A stretch of 64,000 nt of DNA, taken from Bryobacter sp. CoA8 C33. GTDB lineage: Bacteria; Acidobacteriota; Terriglobia; Bryobacterales; Bryobacteraceae. Of this stretch, positions 1 to 8,756 are shown piece by piece. Position numbers and translations under genes: made by a program. Location of the stretch: assembly GCA_019931185.1 (NCBI GenBank), contig JAINDK010000050.1, forward strand, positions 62,001-126,000, in the 5' to 3' direction. The notes under the pieces are model-generated. The model worked only from the letters and a program-made list of their open reading frames with translations. It was not told the DNA's origin and did not search any database. Positions within the stretch are counted from its first letter, which is position 1; the number at the start of each line of letters is the position of its first letter.

Positions 1-2
1 TT

Positions 3-1016
3 CAGGGCATCGCCGTTGCGCTGGTATCGATGGCCATTTGCAGCTATCTGGTGCCGCAGCTGCTGTACCGGCGCGCGACGGGAGAGATACTGCTGCCGCT
101 GGTGCCCTTGTTGCGTGGCGCGGCGTTGCTGATGCGGCCCTTTGCCGCCCTGCTTGGTTTCATCGAGACGTTGGCGGAAATCAGCAAACCGTCCGAGAGC
201 CTGGAGGACGGCGCCAGTCCACAGGAGGAAATCGAAGCTCTCATCGCGGCTGGGGAAGAAGAGGGTCTGATCGAAGAGGGCGACAAGAAGCTGATTCAAT
301 CCGTCGTCGCCTTCGGCGATAAACGAGTGCGCGAGGTGATGACGCCGCGGCCGAACATCGTCGGCATCGACGGGGGGCGCACGCTTGAGGATTTGCGCCG
401 GCTCGTCATCCACGAGCAGTTCTCCCGCATTCCCATTTTTGAGGGCGATATTGACAAGATCACGGGATTCGTGCACGTACGGGATCTCTTCGAGGTCGAG
501 TACGGCCAGCGCCAGGGACTGAAGGCGCAGGATCTGCAGCGGCCCATCGCTTATGTCCCGGAAACAAAGCTGGTGACTGATCTGCTCAAGGAAATGCAGC
601 GGGACGGCAATCATATGGCGATCGTTGTCGATGAATACGGGTCCACGGCGGGGCTTGCCACCATGGAAGACCTTGTTGAGGAGGTGTTCGGTGAGATCCG
701 CGATGAGCATGAACCGGGCCACGACGTGGTGACCGAACCGGGCGGCGGCTTCGTCGTTGCGGGCAGCTTCGATGTGGATCATCTGAAGGATCTGGTTGAA
801 TTCAGCCCCAGTGAGGAGATCGAGGCCACGACGGTGGCTGGCCTGGCCACGGAGTGGTTCGGCCGGGTGCCACGCGCCGGCGAGGCCGTCGAGCGGGATG
901 GGATCCGCATTGAAATCCTTTCCAGCGACGAGCGCCGCGTTGAACGCGTCCGGCTCAGCCGCTGCGCTTCCCTGGGAGAAGAAAAAGATGCCGAGAAGAA
1001 CGAAGCGGAAAAATAA
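3..1016 (+). CDS. CorC/HlyC-type CBS-domain protein (5' end outside window)
   Basis: The reading frame is open to the first base, so the N-terminus, probably the membrane DUF21/CNNM part, lies upstream; a short hydrophobic stretch near the edge is its tail. Next come two CBS repeats (roughly residues 100-225 counted from the Met at 30), recognisable from REVMTPR, SRIPIFEGD and IVVDEYGSTAGL, and then a CorC/HlyC transporter-associated domain. The family is linked to Mg/Co homeostasis and membrane ion transport; calling it a haemolysin would be misleading. The stop lies 29 bases inside era, suggesting translational coupling. The family call is firm, the substrate is not known. Confidence 0.9.
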   Translation, partial: QGIAVALVSMAICSYLVPQLLYRRATGEILLPLVPLLRGAALLMRPFAALLGFIETLAEISKPSESLEDGASPQEEIEALIAAGEEEGLIEEGDKKLIQSVVAFGDKRVREVMTPRPNIVGIDGGRTLEDLRRLVIHEQFSRIPIFEGDIDKITGFVHVRDLFEVEYGQRQGLKAQDLQRPIAYVPETKLVTDLLKEMQRDGNHMAIVVDEYGSTAGLATMEDLVEEVFGEIRDEHEPGHDVVTEPGGGFVVAGSFDVDHLKDLVEFSPSEEIEATTVAGLATEWFGRVPRAGEAVERDGIRIEILSSDERRVERVRLSRCASLGEEKDAEKNEAEK

Positions 1017-1941
1017 AGGCAAGTTTGGCTACGTCGCCATTGCCGGGCGTCCTAACGCCGGCAAGAGCACTTTGCTGAACGCCCTGCTCGGCGCCAAACT
1101 GGCTATTGTTTCAGCCAAAGCGCAAACGACGCGCGGCAGCATCATGGGAGTGCTGACGGAGGAGGCGGGGCAGGCTGTGTTTCTCGACACTCCTGGCATT
1201 CACAAGAGCGACACACTGCTCAACCGCCGCATGATGCAAAGTGTGCGCGCTGCCCTCGAGGGCAAGGACCTGCTGCTTTATGTCGTGGATGCCCGGACCA
1301 TACCGGATAGCGGCGAAATTTGCGCCGAGGAAGGTCAAGCCCTCGATGCGCTGAGGCGGGCGCGGGAGGCTCATGCCTGCCCGGCCTTGCTCGTGCTGAA
1401 CAAGATCGACCTGATCGAGGACAAACGGCTGCTGCTGCCCCGGCTCGAGGCCCTGGCCAAGCTCTACAGCTTTGATGAGTTGATTCCGGTTTCCGCGCGG
1501 TCCGGGGACGGGCTAAGAGGCCTGCGCGAGGCGATTTTCGCCCGGCTGCCGGAGGGCGAAGCACGCTTTGAGGAGGACTTCCTCACCGATATGCCCGAGC
1601 GCCAGATCGTTGCAGAAATCATTCGCGAGCGAATTCTTCACCTCACCGGCGAGGAAGTACCGCACAGCGTGGCCGTGATGATCGATAAGTGGGAGGACAA
1701 AGGGAACCTGGCGCATGTGGCGGCTTCGATCCTCGTCGAGAAGGAGGGCCAAAAGGGGATTTTGATTGGGGCCGGCGGCGCCATGATCAAGCGCATTGGC
1801 TCGGAAGCCCGGCGCGAGATCGAGGAATTTCTCGGGCGCCGCTTCTTTCTGGAGCTATTTGTCAAAGTGAAACCAGGGTGGCGTGAAAATGAAGCCTTCT
1901 TGAACGAGTTGGGATGGCAAAATACCAGTGAGGTGATATGA
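988..1941 (+). CDS. era: GTPase Era
   Basis: Ribosome-assembly GTPase that binds the 3' end of 16S rRNA. Residues 20-28 give the P-loop GRPNAGKST, 67-70 DTPG and 138-141 NKID; the C-terminal KH domain contains GILIGAGGAMIKRIG. At 317 aa it has normal Era length. The ATG at 988 is chosen because GGGAGAAG lies about 9 bases upstream and the protein then starts just before the G domain; a longer in-frame reading from 796 has no homologous N-terminus. It overlaps the end of the upstream CBS gene by 29 bases and shares ATGA with the next gene. Confidence 0.97.
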   Translation: MPRRTKRKNKGKFGYVAIAGRPNAGKSTLLNALLGAKLAIVSAKAQTTRGSIMGVLTEEAGQAVFLDTPGIHKSDTLLNRRMMQSVRAALEGKDLLLYVVDARTIPDSGEICAEEGQALDALRRAREAHACPALLVLNKIDLIEDKRLLLPRLEALAKLYSFDELIPVSARSGDGLRGLREAIFARLPEGEARFEEDFLTDMPERQIVAEIIRERILHLTGEEVPHSVAVMIDKWEDKGNLAHVAASILVEKEGQKGILIGAGGAMIKRIGSEARREIEEFLGRRFFLELFVKVKPGWRENEAFLNELGWQNTSEVI

Positions 1942-2219
1942 AACAAATTGCGAGTATGGCCTTGGCCGCCGTTTTGCTGCTGCAGTCCGCCGTGGCCCAA
2001 AAACAGCCCGACGATGCCCGCATATACGACATGGTCAAAATGCGTCTGGCCAACGACGCCGACATCAAGGGCGGCAATCTCGAGGTGGAGGTCAACTCGG
2101 GGGTGGTTACCGTTCGCGGGCGTGTGGATAAGGAGCGAGCCCGCGCGAAAGTCGACCGGGTCGCCAAGAAGGTCAAGGGTGTGGTCTCCGTCGTCAACCA
2201 GGTGAAGGTAGAACCCTGA
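1938..2219 (+). CDS. Small secreted BON-domain protein
   Basis: A 93-residue protein with a signal peptide (hydrophobic residues about 5-20, cleavage after SAVA) and one BON domain covering most of the rest (ARIYDMVKMRL to VVNQVKVEP, with the typical GVVTVRGRV core). BON domains are thought to bind phospholipid or ligands in the periplasm, as in OsmY. The start ATG overlaps the era stop (ATGA), so it is probably translated from the same message. No specific role can be read from the sequence. Confidence 0.85.
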   Translation: MKQIASMALAAVLLLQSAVAQKQPDDARIYDMVKMRLANDADIKGGNLEVEVNSGVVTVRGRVDKERARAKVDRVAKKVKGVVSVVNQVKVEP

Positions 2220-2221
2220 GC

Positions 2222-3574
2222 ATGAAAGTGGCCGTCATCGGCACGGGCTACGTTGGCTTGACAACAGGTGTTTGTCTGAGCTTCGTCGGTCATAATGTGA
2301 CATGCCTCGATGTTGATGCCGAGAAAGTGGAGGCGCTGCGTGGGGGCCGCACTCCCATCTTCGAGCCGCACCTCGAGGAACTGATGCGGGAGTCGGTGGG
2401 CCGGCTTCACTTCACTACGGGCTATGAGGAAGCGATCGGCGGCGCGGAGGTAGTGTTCATTGCTGTCGGCACGCCGAGCCTGCCGGACGGGCAACCGGAT
2501 CTCAGGTTTCTGCGCTCGGCGAGCGAAAGCCTTGGCCGCCATCTCGATTCCCCATTCACGGTGATTGTGAACAAATCCACTGTGCCAATCGGCAGCGGCA
2601 ACTGGGTCGGCGCCTTGATCCGGGAGGCGCAGAAGGCGGCTGGCCGGTCCGCGGCTTTCGCCGTGGCGTCCAACCCGGAGTTTCTCCGCGAAGGTTCGGC
2701 GATCGCCGATTCGCTTTACCCCGATCGCATCGTCATTGGCGCCGATAGCGGCCGCGCGCTTGAATTGCTCTATTCGCTGTATCGTCCGGTCATTGACCAG
2801 AGCTTTGCCGCGCCCGCGTTCTGTCCCCGTACCGACGGTTTTGCGGCGGTGCCGCTGGTTTCGACCGATCTGGCGAGCGCGGAACTGATCAAATATGCCG
2901 CCAACGCTTTCCTGGCGGCGAAGATCAGCTTCATTAACGAAATCGGTCTGCTTGCGGGCCGGGTCGGCGCGGACATACAACATGTGGCGCGCGGTATAGG
3001 CCTGGATTCGCGAATTGGCAACCGTTTTCTCAGCGCGGGCCTTGGCTGGGGCGGCAGTTGCTTCGGCAAGGACACGGCTGCCTTGTCGGCGACGGCCCGT
3101 GACTATGGCTTGGAGATGGGTATCGTCGAGGCGGCCCGCAAAGTGAACTTCCAGATGCGCGAGCGGGCGATCGAGCGCCTGCTGGATTCGCTTAAGATCC
3201 TGCAAGGCCGCACGATCGCCATTCTCGGGCTGGCCTTCAAGCCCAACACCGATGATCTGCGCGACGCCCCGGCGATCGATATCATCCGCCGACTGATCGA
3301 GCGTGGCGTGATCGTTCGCGCGCATGACCCGGTGGCCATGGAGCGCTTCCGGGCCGAACATCCCGGCCTTGCGTCCATCCTCGTGCCGACGGCCGAAGCG
3401 GCGGTGGAGGACAGTGATGCCGTGGTGCTGGCTACCGAGTGGCAGCAGTACCGCGAACTCGATTGGGATCAACTCGCAAGCCGGGCGCGCCAGCGAGTGC
3501 TGCTCGACACGCGGCTTGCACTCGATAGTGAATCGCTGCGCCGCGCCGGATGGCGGACGCTGCGGCTGCCATGA
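2222..3574 (+). CDS. ugd: UDP-glucose 6-dehydrogenase
   Basis: Oxidises UDP-glucose to UDP-glucuronate with 2 NAD+, feeding surface polysaccharide synthesis. The N-terminal Rossmann motif GTGYVG is at residues 7-12, the middle-domain Lys is at 224 (ELIKYAANAF), and the catalytic Cys is C280 in GWGGSCFGKD, where most homologues have FPKD. The C-terminal UDP-binding domain contains GLAFKPNTDDLRDAP. At 450 aa it is full length. It begins 2 bases after the BON gene stop, and the GNAT gene starts 4 bases after it, so these are one transcription unit. Confidence 0.95.
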   Translation: MKVAVIGTGYVGLTTGVCLSFVGHNVTCLDVDAEKVEALRGGRTPIFEPHLEELMRESVGRLHFTTGYEEAIGGAEVVFIAVGTPSLPDGQPDLRFLRSASESLGRHLDSPFTVIVNKSTVPIGSGNWVGALIREAQKAAGRSAAFAVASNPEFLREGSAIADSLYPDRIVIGADSGRALELLYSLYRPVIDQSFAAPAFCPRTDGFAAVPLVSTDLASAELIKYAANAFLAAKISFINEIGLLAGRVGADIQHVARGIGLDSRIGNRFLSAGLGWGGSCFGKDTAALSATARDYGLEMGIVEAARKVNFQMRERAIERLLDSLKILQGRTIAILGLAFKPNTDDLRDAPAIDIIRRLIERGVIVRAHDPVAMERFRAEHPGLASILVPTAEAAVEDSDAVVLATEWQQYRELDWDQLASRARQRVLLDTRLALDSESLRRAGWRTLRLP

Positions 3575-3578
3575 GCTT

Positions 3579-4067
3579 ATGAGCCTGCTGCTCCGTCCCG
3601 CGGGAATCGAGGATTGCGCCGTCATTCTGGAGTTGATTGAAGCTCTGGCGGAATACGAGAAGCTGCGCGATCATTGCCATGCCACGACCGGCGCTCTTGC
3701 GGCTGAGCTGTTCGGCCCGCGGCCGCGCGCCGAGGTGGTGATTGCCGAGTGGGAGGGACGGGTTGCCGGCTTCGCGCTTTACTTTCACACCTTCTCCACT
3801 TTCCTGGCCAAGCCGGGTCTTTATCTCGAGGATCTTTTCGTGCTGCCAGAACATCGCGGCAAGGGGATCGGGAAAGCGCTGATGATTCACCTGGCAAGCC
3901 TGGTCGAGAGCCGGGGCTATGGGCGGCTCGAGTGGAGCGTGCTCGACTGGAATGAGCCGAGCATTGCTTTCTATGAAAGTCTTGGTGCGAAACGGCTGGA
4001 TCAGTGGCACAAGTTTCGTCTGGCCGGGGGGCAATTGGCGGCGTTGGCCGCCAGAAAACGGAATTGA
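3579..4067 (+). CDS. GNAT-family N-acetyltransferase, SSAT/thialysine acetyltransferase-like
   Basis: 162 residues with a single GNAT fold. The acetyl-CoA binding motif A is RGKGIGKAL, preceded by LYLEDLFVLPEH and followed by the motif B WNEPSIAFYESLGA. The overall pattern, including IELIEALAEYEKL near the N-terminus and EWSVLDWN, matches the diamine/thialysine acetyltransferase (SAT2-like) subgroup. The acceptor is unproven. The ATG at 3579 is chosen because it lies 4 bases after the ugd stop and starts directly at the fold; an in-frame extension upstream only reads through ugd. Confidence 0.88.
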   Translation: MSLLLRPAGIEDCAVILELIEALAEYEKLRDHCHATTGALAAELFGPRPRAEVVIAEWEGRVAGFALYFHTFSTFLAKPGLYLEDLFVLPEHRGKGIGKALMIHLASLVESRGYGRLEWSVLDWNEPSIAFYESLGAKRLDQWHKFRLAGGQLAALAARKRN

Positions 4068-4115
4068 AATTCGACCGTCATCAAAGCGCATCAATGCCTT
4101 GGTAGCGTTGGGCTC

Positions 4116-5147
4116 ATGACGAAGCTCAGCCTAGTGAACCTGCTGCATGCAAGCTTGTGCTTGTTTGCTCAATCACCCGCCGCCGGACCCGACCCGCAAT
4201 TATTGCAGACGCTGCTCAACCGCCACCGTCCTTCGCCGCAGCGTTTCGAGTTCGCCGCCATTGGCGACCAGCACTACGGGGCGACCGGCATCGCTAAATG
4301 GCCTGCTCTACAGGCTTCGATCAACCGCTCGGCGGCGACGCAATTCGTTGTGCACACTGGTGATATCAAGTCGGGCAGCACCGTATGTGACGACGCCATG
4401 TTCGCCAACCGTTTGCGCGATTTCAACAACTTCGAGATGCCGATGATTCTCACTCCGGGCGATAACGAGTGGACGGACTGTCACCGCGAGAACAACGGCA
4501 GCTACGACTCACTCGAGCGGCTTCGCTACCTTCGCTCCGTTTTTTATCCGAACAACCAAAGTCTCGGGCGCCGCAAACTGACCCTGAGCCAGCAGAGCGA
4601 AGACCGCCGCTATTCCACCTATGTCGAGAACGCGATGTGGAGTCAGGGCAACATCCTGTTTGCCACGGTTCACCTAGTGGGCAGCAACGACAATCTCGGG
4701 CGCAACGCAGTAAACGATGCGGAATGGGCCGAACGGACCGCAGCGAATTTTAACTGGCTGAAGACCATCTTCAGTGTGGCCCGGGACAATGAATTCGGCG
4801 GTGTCGTTCTCGTGATGCAAGTCAACCCTGGCTTCAGTGGACAGCGTGTTCGCGTCGCACAATTACTAGCCGGACTCCGCGATTCTTTCTTCGTGCTTGA
4901 GGATGAGGTGATCACCTTCGGCAGACCGGTTCTTGTGATCCATGGGGACTCACATGAATTTCACTTCGACAAGCCTCTGCTGGGCACGCGCTCGGGTCTT
5001 CCCATCGATAACCTGACGCGGGTTGAAGTCCCGGGCAGCGCCGATGTCCACTGGGTTCGGATCTTTGTGGACCCGGGGAAGACACAGCTTTTCGGCATCG
5101 AGCATGTCGACGTCGTGGAAAACTATTTTCCTCAAACGCGCCCCTGA
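4116..5147 (+). CDS. Secreted calcineurin-like phosphoesterase
   Basis: 343 residues with an N-terminal signal peptide (LLHASLCLFAQSPAAG). Metallophosphatase motifs appear in order: GDQHY (metal ligands Asp, His), HTGDIKSG, GDNEW and, near the C-terminus, GDSHEFH. These supply the dinuclear metal ligands of the superfamily. The protein should act in the periplasm or outside; the substrate cannot be deduced. It follows the GNAT gene by 48 bases on the same strand. Confidence 0.85.
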   Translation: MTKLSLVNLLHASLCLFAQSPAAGPDPQLLQTLLNRHRPSPQRFEFAAIGDQHYGATGIAKWPALQASINRSAATQFVVHTGDIKSGSTVCDDAMFANRLRDFNNFEMPMILTPGDNEWTDCHRENNGSYDSLERLRYLRSVFYPNNQSLGRRKLTLSQQSEDRRYSTYVENAMWSQGNILFATVHLVGSNDNLGRNAVNDAEWAERTAANFNWLKTIFSVARDNEFGGVVLVMQVNPGFSGQRVRVAQLLAGLRDSFFVLEDEVITFGRPVLVIHGDSHEFHFDKPLLGTRSGLPIDNLTRVEVPGSADVHWVRIFVDPGKTQLFGIEHVDVVENYFPQTRP

Positions 5148-5296
5148 ACCGGGGAAGCCACGCCGTTAGCCGAGGCGATCAAACTGTTGTATATTTGGGG
5201 AGCTCCCCGTTCTTCGAGTGCTGGCTGTATCCGCAGCTTCCGCTCGGCCCGCCTTTTCGCCCCGGCCCACCATAAACCACCACAACGGAGTCTTCT

Positions 5297-6445
5297 ATGT
5301 TGATTGATTTGCCGCAAATGAATGGCTATTCCCGGCGGCGCATGCTGCGCGCAGCCAGTCTTCTTTCCGCCGGAGCAGCGCTCCCCTTCTACAATGAATT
5401 CGCTCTGGCCCAGGACGCCGCCGAGCGCCCGCGCGGCATGCGCGCTCCGATGCCGCCCGATGCCGTGCGCATCGGCTCGAACGAGAATCCGCTGGGACCG
5501 TGCGCCGAAGCCTGTGAAGCGATCGCGAAGATTGCCCGCTACGGCGGGCGTTATTCTCCCTTTAACGAACAGGGCGACTTCATCAAGGCCGTCTCGGAGG
5601 TTGAAGGTGTCAAAGCCGAGTTCATCACTCCCTATGCTGGGTCGAGCGATCCGCTCCACCGTGCCGTGCTCGCCTTTACCGGCCCCGGCAAAGGCCTGGT
5701 GATGGGCGATCCCGGCTACGAATCTGGCGCCGGTACCGCCCGTTTCATGGGCATCAAGGTCACGCGCGTCCCGCTCACGGCGGGCGCCTACGCTCACGAC
5801 GTCAAGGCCATGCTCGCGGCCGACCCGAACGCCGGCGTCTACTATATTTGCAACCCCAACAACCCTACCGGCACCATCACCAAGCGCGCCGACATAGAGT
5901 GGCTGCTGGCCAACAAGAACAAGGATTCCATTCTGCTGCTCGACGAAGCCTACATTCATTTCTGTGAGGAAATGCCAGGCTCGGATCTCGTGGCCAAGGA
6001 AAAGGATGTCGTTGTACTGCGCACGTTCTCGAAGGCTTTTGGCATGGCCGGGATCCGTTGTGGCATGGCGATGGGCCGCCCTGACCTGCTGGCCAAGATG
6101 CGCCCCTACGGCTCCGGAATGTTACCTATTACGGGTCTGGTCGCCGGCACGGCGAGCTACCGGGCGAAAACGCTGGTGGCCGACCGCCGCGCCATCAACA
6201 CGCGCATCCGCGAGGACGTGTTCGAATTCCTCGAGAAGAAGAAGATCAAGTACATCCCTTCGGTCTCGAACAAGTTCATGATGGAGGCAGGGCGGCCCGG
6301 CGCGGAATTGACGAAGGCTCTGGCGGCGGAAAAGGTATTCATCGGACGGACGTGGCCCGTATGGCCGACGATGGTGCGCGTATCGATCGGCACGCAGGAG
6401 GAGATGAACAAGTTCAAGGCCGCCCTGAGCAAGGTTCTCAGCTAA
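5297..6445 (+). CDS. HisC-like class I/II aminotransferase with twin-arginine signal
   Basis: A 382-residue fold-type I PLP enzyme related to histidinol-phosphate aminotransferase: SNENPLGPC at 61-69, CNPNNPTGT at 185-193, LLDEAYIHF at 214-222, and the PLP lysine K246 in TFSKAFGMAGIRCG. The N-terminus is unusual: YSRRRMLRAASLLSAGAALP resembles a Tat signal, which would send this PLP enzyme out of the cytoplasm. Start ATG 5297 has GGAG 7 bases upstream. No his genes are nearby, so a biosynthetic HisC role is doubtful. The 149 bases upstream hold a perfect palindrome, GGGGAGCTCCCC (5197-5208), and no gene that I can see. Confidence 0.85.
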   Translation: MLIDLPQMNGYSRRRMLRAASLLSAGAALPFYNEFALAQDAAERPRGMRAPMPPDAVRIGSNENPLGPCAEACEAIAKIARYGGRYSPFNEQGDFIKAVSEVEGVKAEFITPYAGSSDPLHRAVLAFTGPGKGLVMGDPGYESGAGTARFMGIKVTRVPLTAGAYAHDVKAMLAADPNAGVYYICNPNNPTGTITKRADIEWLLANKNKDSILLLDEAYIHFCEEMPGSDLVAKEKDVVVLRTFSKAFGMAGIRCGMAMGRPDLLAKMRPYGSGMLPITGLVAGTASYRAKTLVADRRAINTRIREDVFEFLEKKKIKYIPSVSNKFMMEAGRPGAELTKALAAEKVFIGRTWPVWPTMVRVSIGTQEEMNKFKAALSKVLS

Positions 6446-6469
6446 AGCAATCTTCTGGCAAAAAGCAAG

Positions 6470-6495
6470 GGAGCCAGCCCCAAGGGGCTGGCTCC
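6470..6495. terminator. Hairpin terminator between convergent genes
   Basis: A 12-bp perfect inverted repeat (GGAGCCAGCCCC / GGGGCTGGCTCC) with a tight AA centre lies between the stop of the HisC-like gene (6445) and the stop of the opposed enolase gene (6524). On the + strand it is followed by TATTTTCTT, fitting a rho-independent terminator. The perfect symmetry may let it act on both strands. Confidence 0.8.
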
Positions 6496-6523
6496 TATTT
6501 TCTTGGCGATGACGACTGGCAGC

Positions 6524-7849
6524 TTACTGTTTGATGATCGTTCCGTCGCGCCGCCGGACCTCACCCCAGCCGCCGTTCAACTGCTTCTTTTCACCGGTCT
6601 CTCCGTAACCAAACGGATACTTCGCCGCTGCCTTGGCGTCGATTTCAATACCCCAGCCGGGCGCCTCGTTCACAAAAATGTAACCGTTGCGCAATTCCGG
6701 CACGCCGGTGAACACTTCGCGGATGCGCTCGTTGAAGGCCGAGTATTCCTGAACGCCAAAATTGGGCACCGTCAGGTCGAGGTGCGCATTCGCCGCATGG
6801 CCGATGGGGGAGACGTCACCCGGACCATGCCAAGCCGTACGCACATTGAAGGCTTCGCACAGCGTCGCCAGTTTCCGCGCCGGCGTCAGCCCGCCAATCA
6901 TCGAGATGTGAACGCGAATGAAGTCGATCAATCGCTCGCTCACGAGATCCATCCACTCGAGCGGATGTGTAAAAAGCTCGCCCATGGCGAGCGGCGTCGT
7001 CGTGTGCTGGCGAATGCGCCGAAACCACGCTACATCCTCTGGGCTGACCGGATCTTCCCAGAAGAAGAGCTTGAATTGCTCGATGTCCTTGCCCATTTGC
7101 AGGGCCTGGGTTGGGTGAATCCGCTCATGCGTATCGTGGAGGATCTCGATATCAAAACCGATTTCCTTACGGACGGCCTCAAACAACTGGATCGTTCTCT
7201 TGATATACGGCGCCGGCTCGTAGAAGGGTGCGTTCGTCAGCGTTGTCGCCCCGCGCGAGCCACTTCCCTGCCCCGCGCCATAAGCAGCCTGTCCTGGAGT
7301 GCCCACTTGCACGCGCACGTGCCGCTGGCCTTCCGACACGAGTTGCTTGGCCTGCTCGACACACTGGGCAATCTCCGCGCCCGAGGCATGACGGTAAGTG
7401 TCGACCGCCTCACGCACCTTGCCGCCGAGCAATTGGTAAACAGGCATCCCGGCCTGGCGGCCCTTGATGTCCCAGAGGGCCTGATCGACGCCGGAGATGG
7501 CGTTGTTCAATACGGGCGAGTTCCGCCAGTAGCTCGAGTTGTAACAGGCCTGCCAGATGTCGTCGATGCGATCGGCGGGCTTGCCAACCAGAAAGGGCTT
7601 CAGATAGCGGTTGACCGCCTCCACGACGAGGTCGGCGCGCTGGGTGTAGGTACCGCAGCCATAGCCGTAGAGGCCGTCCTGATCGGTGAGAATTTTCACC
7701 ACCACTAGCCGGAGTCCGGCTGGGGCGGTAGCGATTACCTGGACATCCTTGATCTTCGGGCTGGGCAAACCCTTGCGCGCCTGCCAGGCAAGCGCTTCGG
7801 CTGGCACATAGGAGGCCAGGGCCAGTTTCAAAAGTTCTCGTCGATGCAT
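6524..7849 (-). CDS. Enolase-superfamily dehydratase, D-mannonate dehydratase (ManD/RspA)-like
   Basis: 441 residues with an MR/MLE N-terminal cap and a TIM barrel. Metal ligands can be placed at D239 (in LHDTHE, with H241), E265 (FFWEDP) and E291 (MGELF); H341 and D345 in WHGPGD match the ManD pattern, so sugar-acid dehydration is the best guess, with substrate open. The N-terminus MHRRELLKLALASYVPAEA looks like a short Tat or Sec signal, as in many Bryobacterales sugar enzymes. It starts 4 bases after ccmD and so may be read from the ccm message, though the functions look unrelated. Confidence 0.85.
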   Translation of the reverse strand: MHRRELLKLALASYVPAEALAWQARKGLPSPKIKDVQVIATAPAGLRLVVVKILTDQDGLYGYGCGTYTQRADLVVEAVNRYLKPFLVGKPADRIDDIWQACYNSSYWRNSPVLNNAISGVDQALWDIKGRQAGMPVYQLLGGKVREAVDTYRHASGAEIAQCVEQAKQLVSEGQRHVRVQVGTPGQAAYGAGQGSGSRGATTLTNAPFYEPAPYIKRTIQLFEAVRKEIGFDIEILHDTHERIHPTQALQMGKDIEQFKLFFWEDPVSPEDVAWFRRIRQHTTTPLAMGELFTHPLEWMDLVSERLIDFIRVHISMIGGLTPARKLATLCEAFNVRTAWHGPGDVSPIGHAANAHLDLTVPNFGVQEYSAFNERIREVFTGVPELRNGYIFVNEAPGWGIEIDAKAAAKYPFGYGETGEKKQLNGGWGEVRRRDGTIIKQ

Positions 7850-7853
7850 GGGC

Positions 7854-8006
7854 TTATGCTTTCTCCTGCTTGATTGTGCGCTTCAAGGTCTCCACCTGCT
7901 CGCTCAGCTTGCGTCCTCGCGCCACCAGGCTCACCACGTAGAGCGCGAGTATGAGCCACGCCGCCGCGAAGCCATAAAACATGTAAGTAAAATTGCGTTG
8001 ATCCAT
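7854..8006 (-). CDS. ccmD: CcmD, small heme-exporter accessory protein
   Basis: A 50-residue ORF, easily missed because of its size. It starts MDQRNFTYMFYGFAAAW, continues through one hydrophobic segment (about 9-28) and ends in a basic amphipathic tail rich in Lys and Arg. That is the usual CcmD plan: one membrane span, Tyr/Phe-rich start, charged C-terminus. CcmD helps release holo-CcmE from the CcmABC complex. Position directly after ccmC, 37 bases downstream, supports the call. Confidence 0.88.
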   Translation of the reverse strand: MDQRNFTYMFYGFAAAWLILALYVVSLVARGRKLSEQVETLKRTIKQEKA

Positions 8007-8043
8007 GACAGTCTCCCGACGGGCTTTTTTAAGCTAACACAGC

Positions 8044-8730
8044 TCAGCCGGCATAGACGGCGCGCCGCAAGCCCTCGATTTCCCGCCGGCTTTCCTCCAT
8101 CCGGAAGCGCACGGCCACGAGCACCACCGTCAATAAAAGCAGCGCGAACCAGTTCTGGTAGATCATCGCTTCCATGGCCGGATCGGTGTTTCCGCCTCCG
8201 GTGCGAAAACTGAGGATCGCCCCGGGGTGTTGGGTGCGCCACCAATCAATCGCTTTATAGGTAATCACGACGCTGGTGAAGGCGAAAATGCTGAGCACCC
8301 CGGTGACGCGCATCCTCTCTCCCGGATCGTCGATCATGCTGCGCATCATCAGATAGCCGGCATAGATCAAGGCCGTGATAAACGCCCAAGTCAGGCGCGC
8401 ATCCCAGGTCCACCAGATCCCCCAAATGATCTTGGCCCAGATCATACCCGTAGCCAGACCGATGGCGGTGAAGGCCAAGCCCACCTCGGTTGCCGCGACG
8501 GCGAGGGAATCTCCGCGGAAATTCTTTTTCCAGATGGCATAACCGCTCGCCAGGCCGCTCGCGAAGAAACAGGTGAAGCAACTGAACCAGCTGGGAATGT
8601 GAAAGTACATGATCCGGTAGATCGCCCCTTGCGCGGCCTCATCGGGCAGCACCATGAACATCTGATAGAGATTGCGCACGAGAAACGCCGCGCTCGCCAA
8701 GCCTACCGTCAACAGAATTTTGTCACTCAT
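8044..8730 (-). CDS. ccmC: CcmC, heme exporter/CcmE heme-loading protein
   Basis: 228 residues with about six membrane spans and the tryptophan-rich WWD motif WGIWWTWDARLTW, flanked by conserved His residues (MYFHIPSWF and the His late in the protein). CcmC presents heme to CcmE in the periplasm. The ATG at 8730 (MSDKILL) is chosen; an extension of 36 residues upstream reads the 3' end of ccmB in another frame. It lies 26 bases after ccmB. Confidence 0.95.
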   Translation of the reverse strand: MSDKILLTVGLASAAFLVRNLYQMFMVLPDEAAQGAIYRIMYFHIPSWFSCFTCFFASGLASGYAIWKKNFRGDSLAVAATEVGLAFTAIGLATGMIWAKIIWGIWWTWDARLTWAFITALIYAGYLMMRSMIDDPGERMRVTGVLSIFAFTSVVITYKAIDWWRTQHPGAILSFRTGGGNTDPAMEAMIYQNWFALLLLTVVLVAVRFRMEESRREIEGLRRAVYAG

Positions 8731-8756
8731 ACACTCGTTCCTCAGTCTACTAGGCC

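Noticed and set aside
1862-3625. 587-codon reading frame opposite ugd
   Set aside because: It mirrors the ugd codons, has no domain, and ugd is certain.
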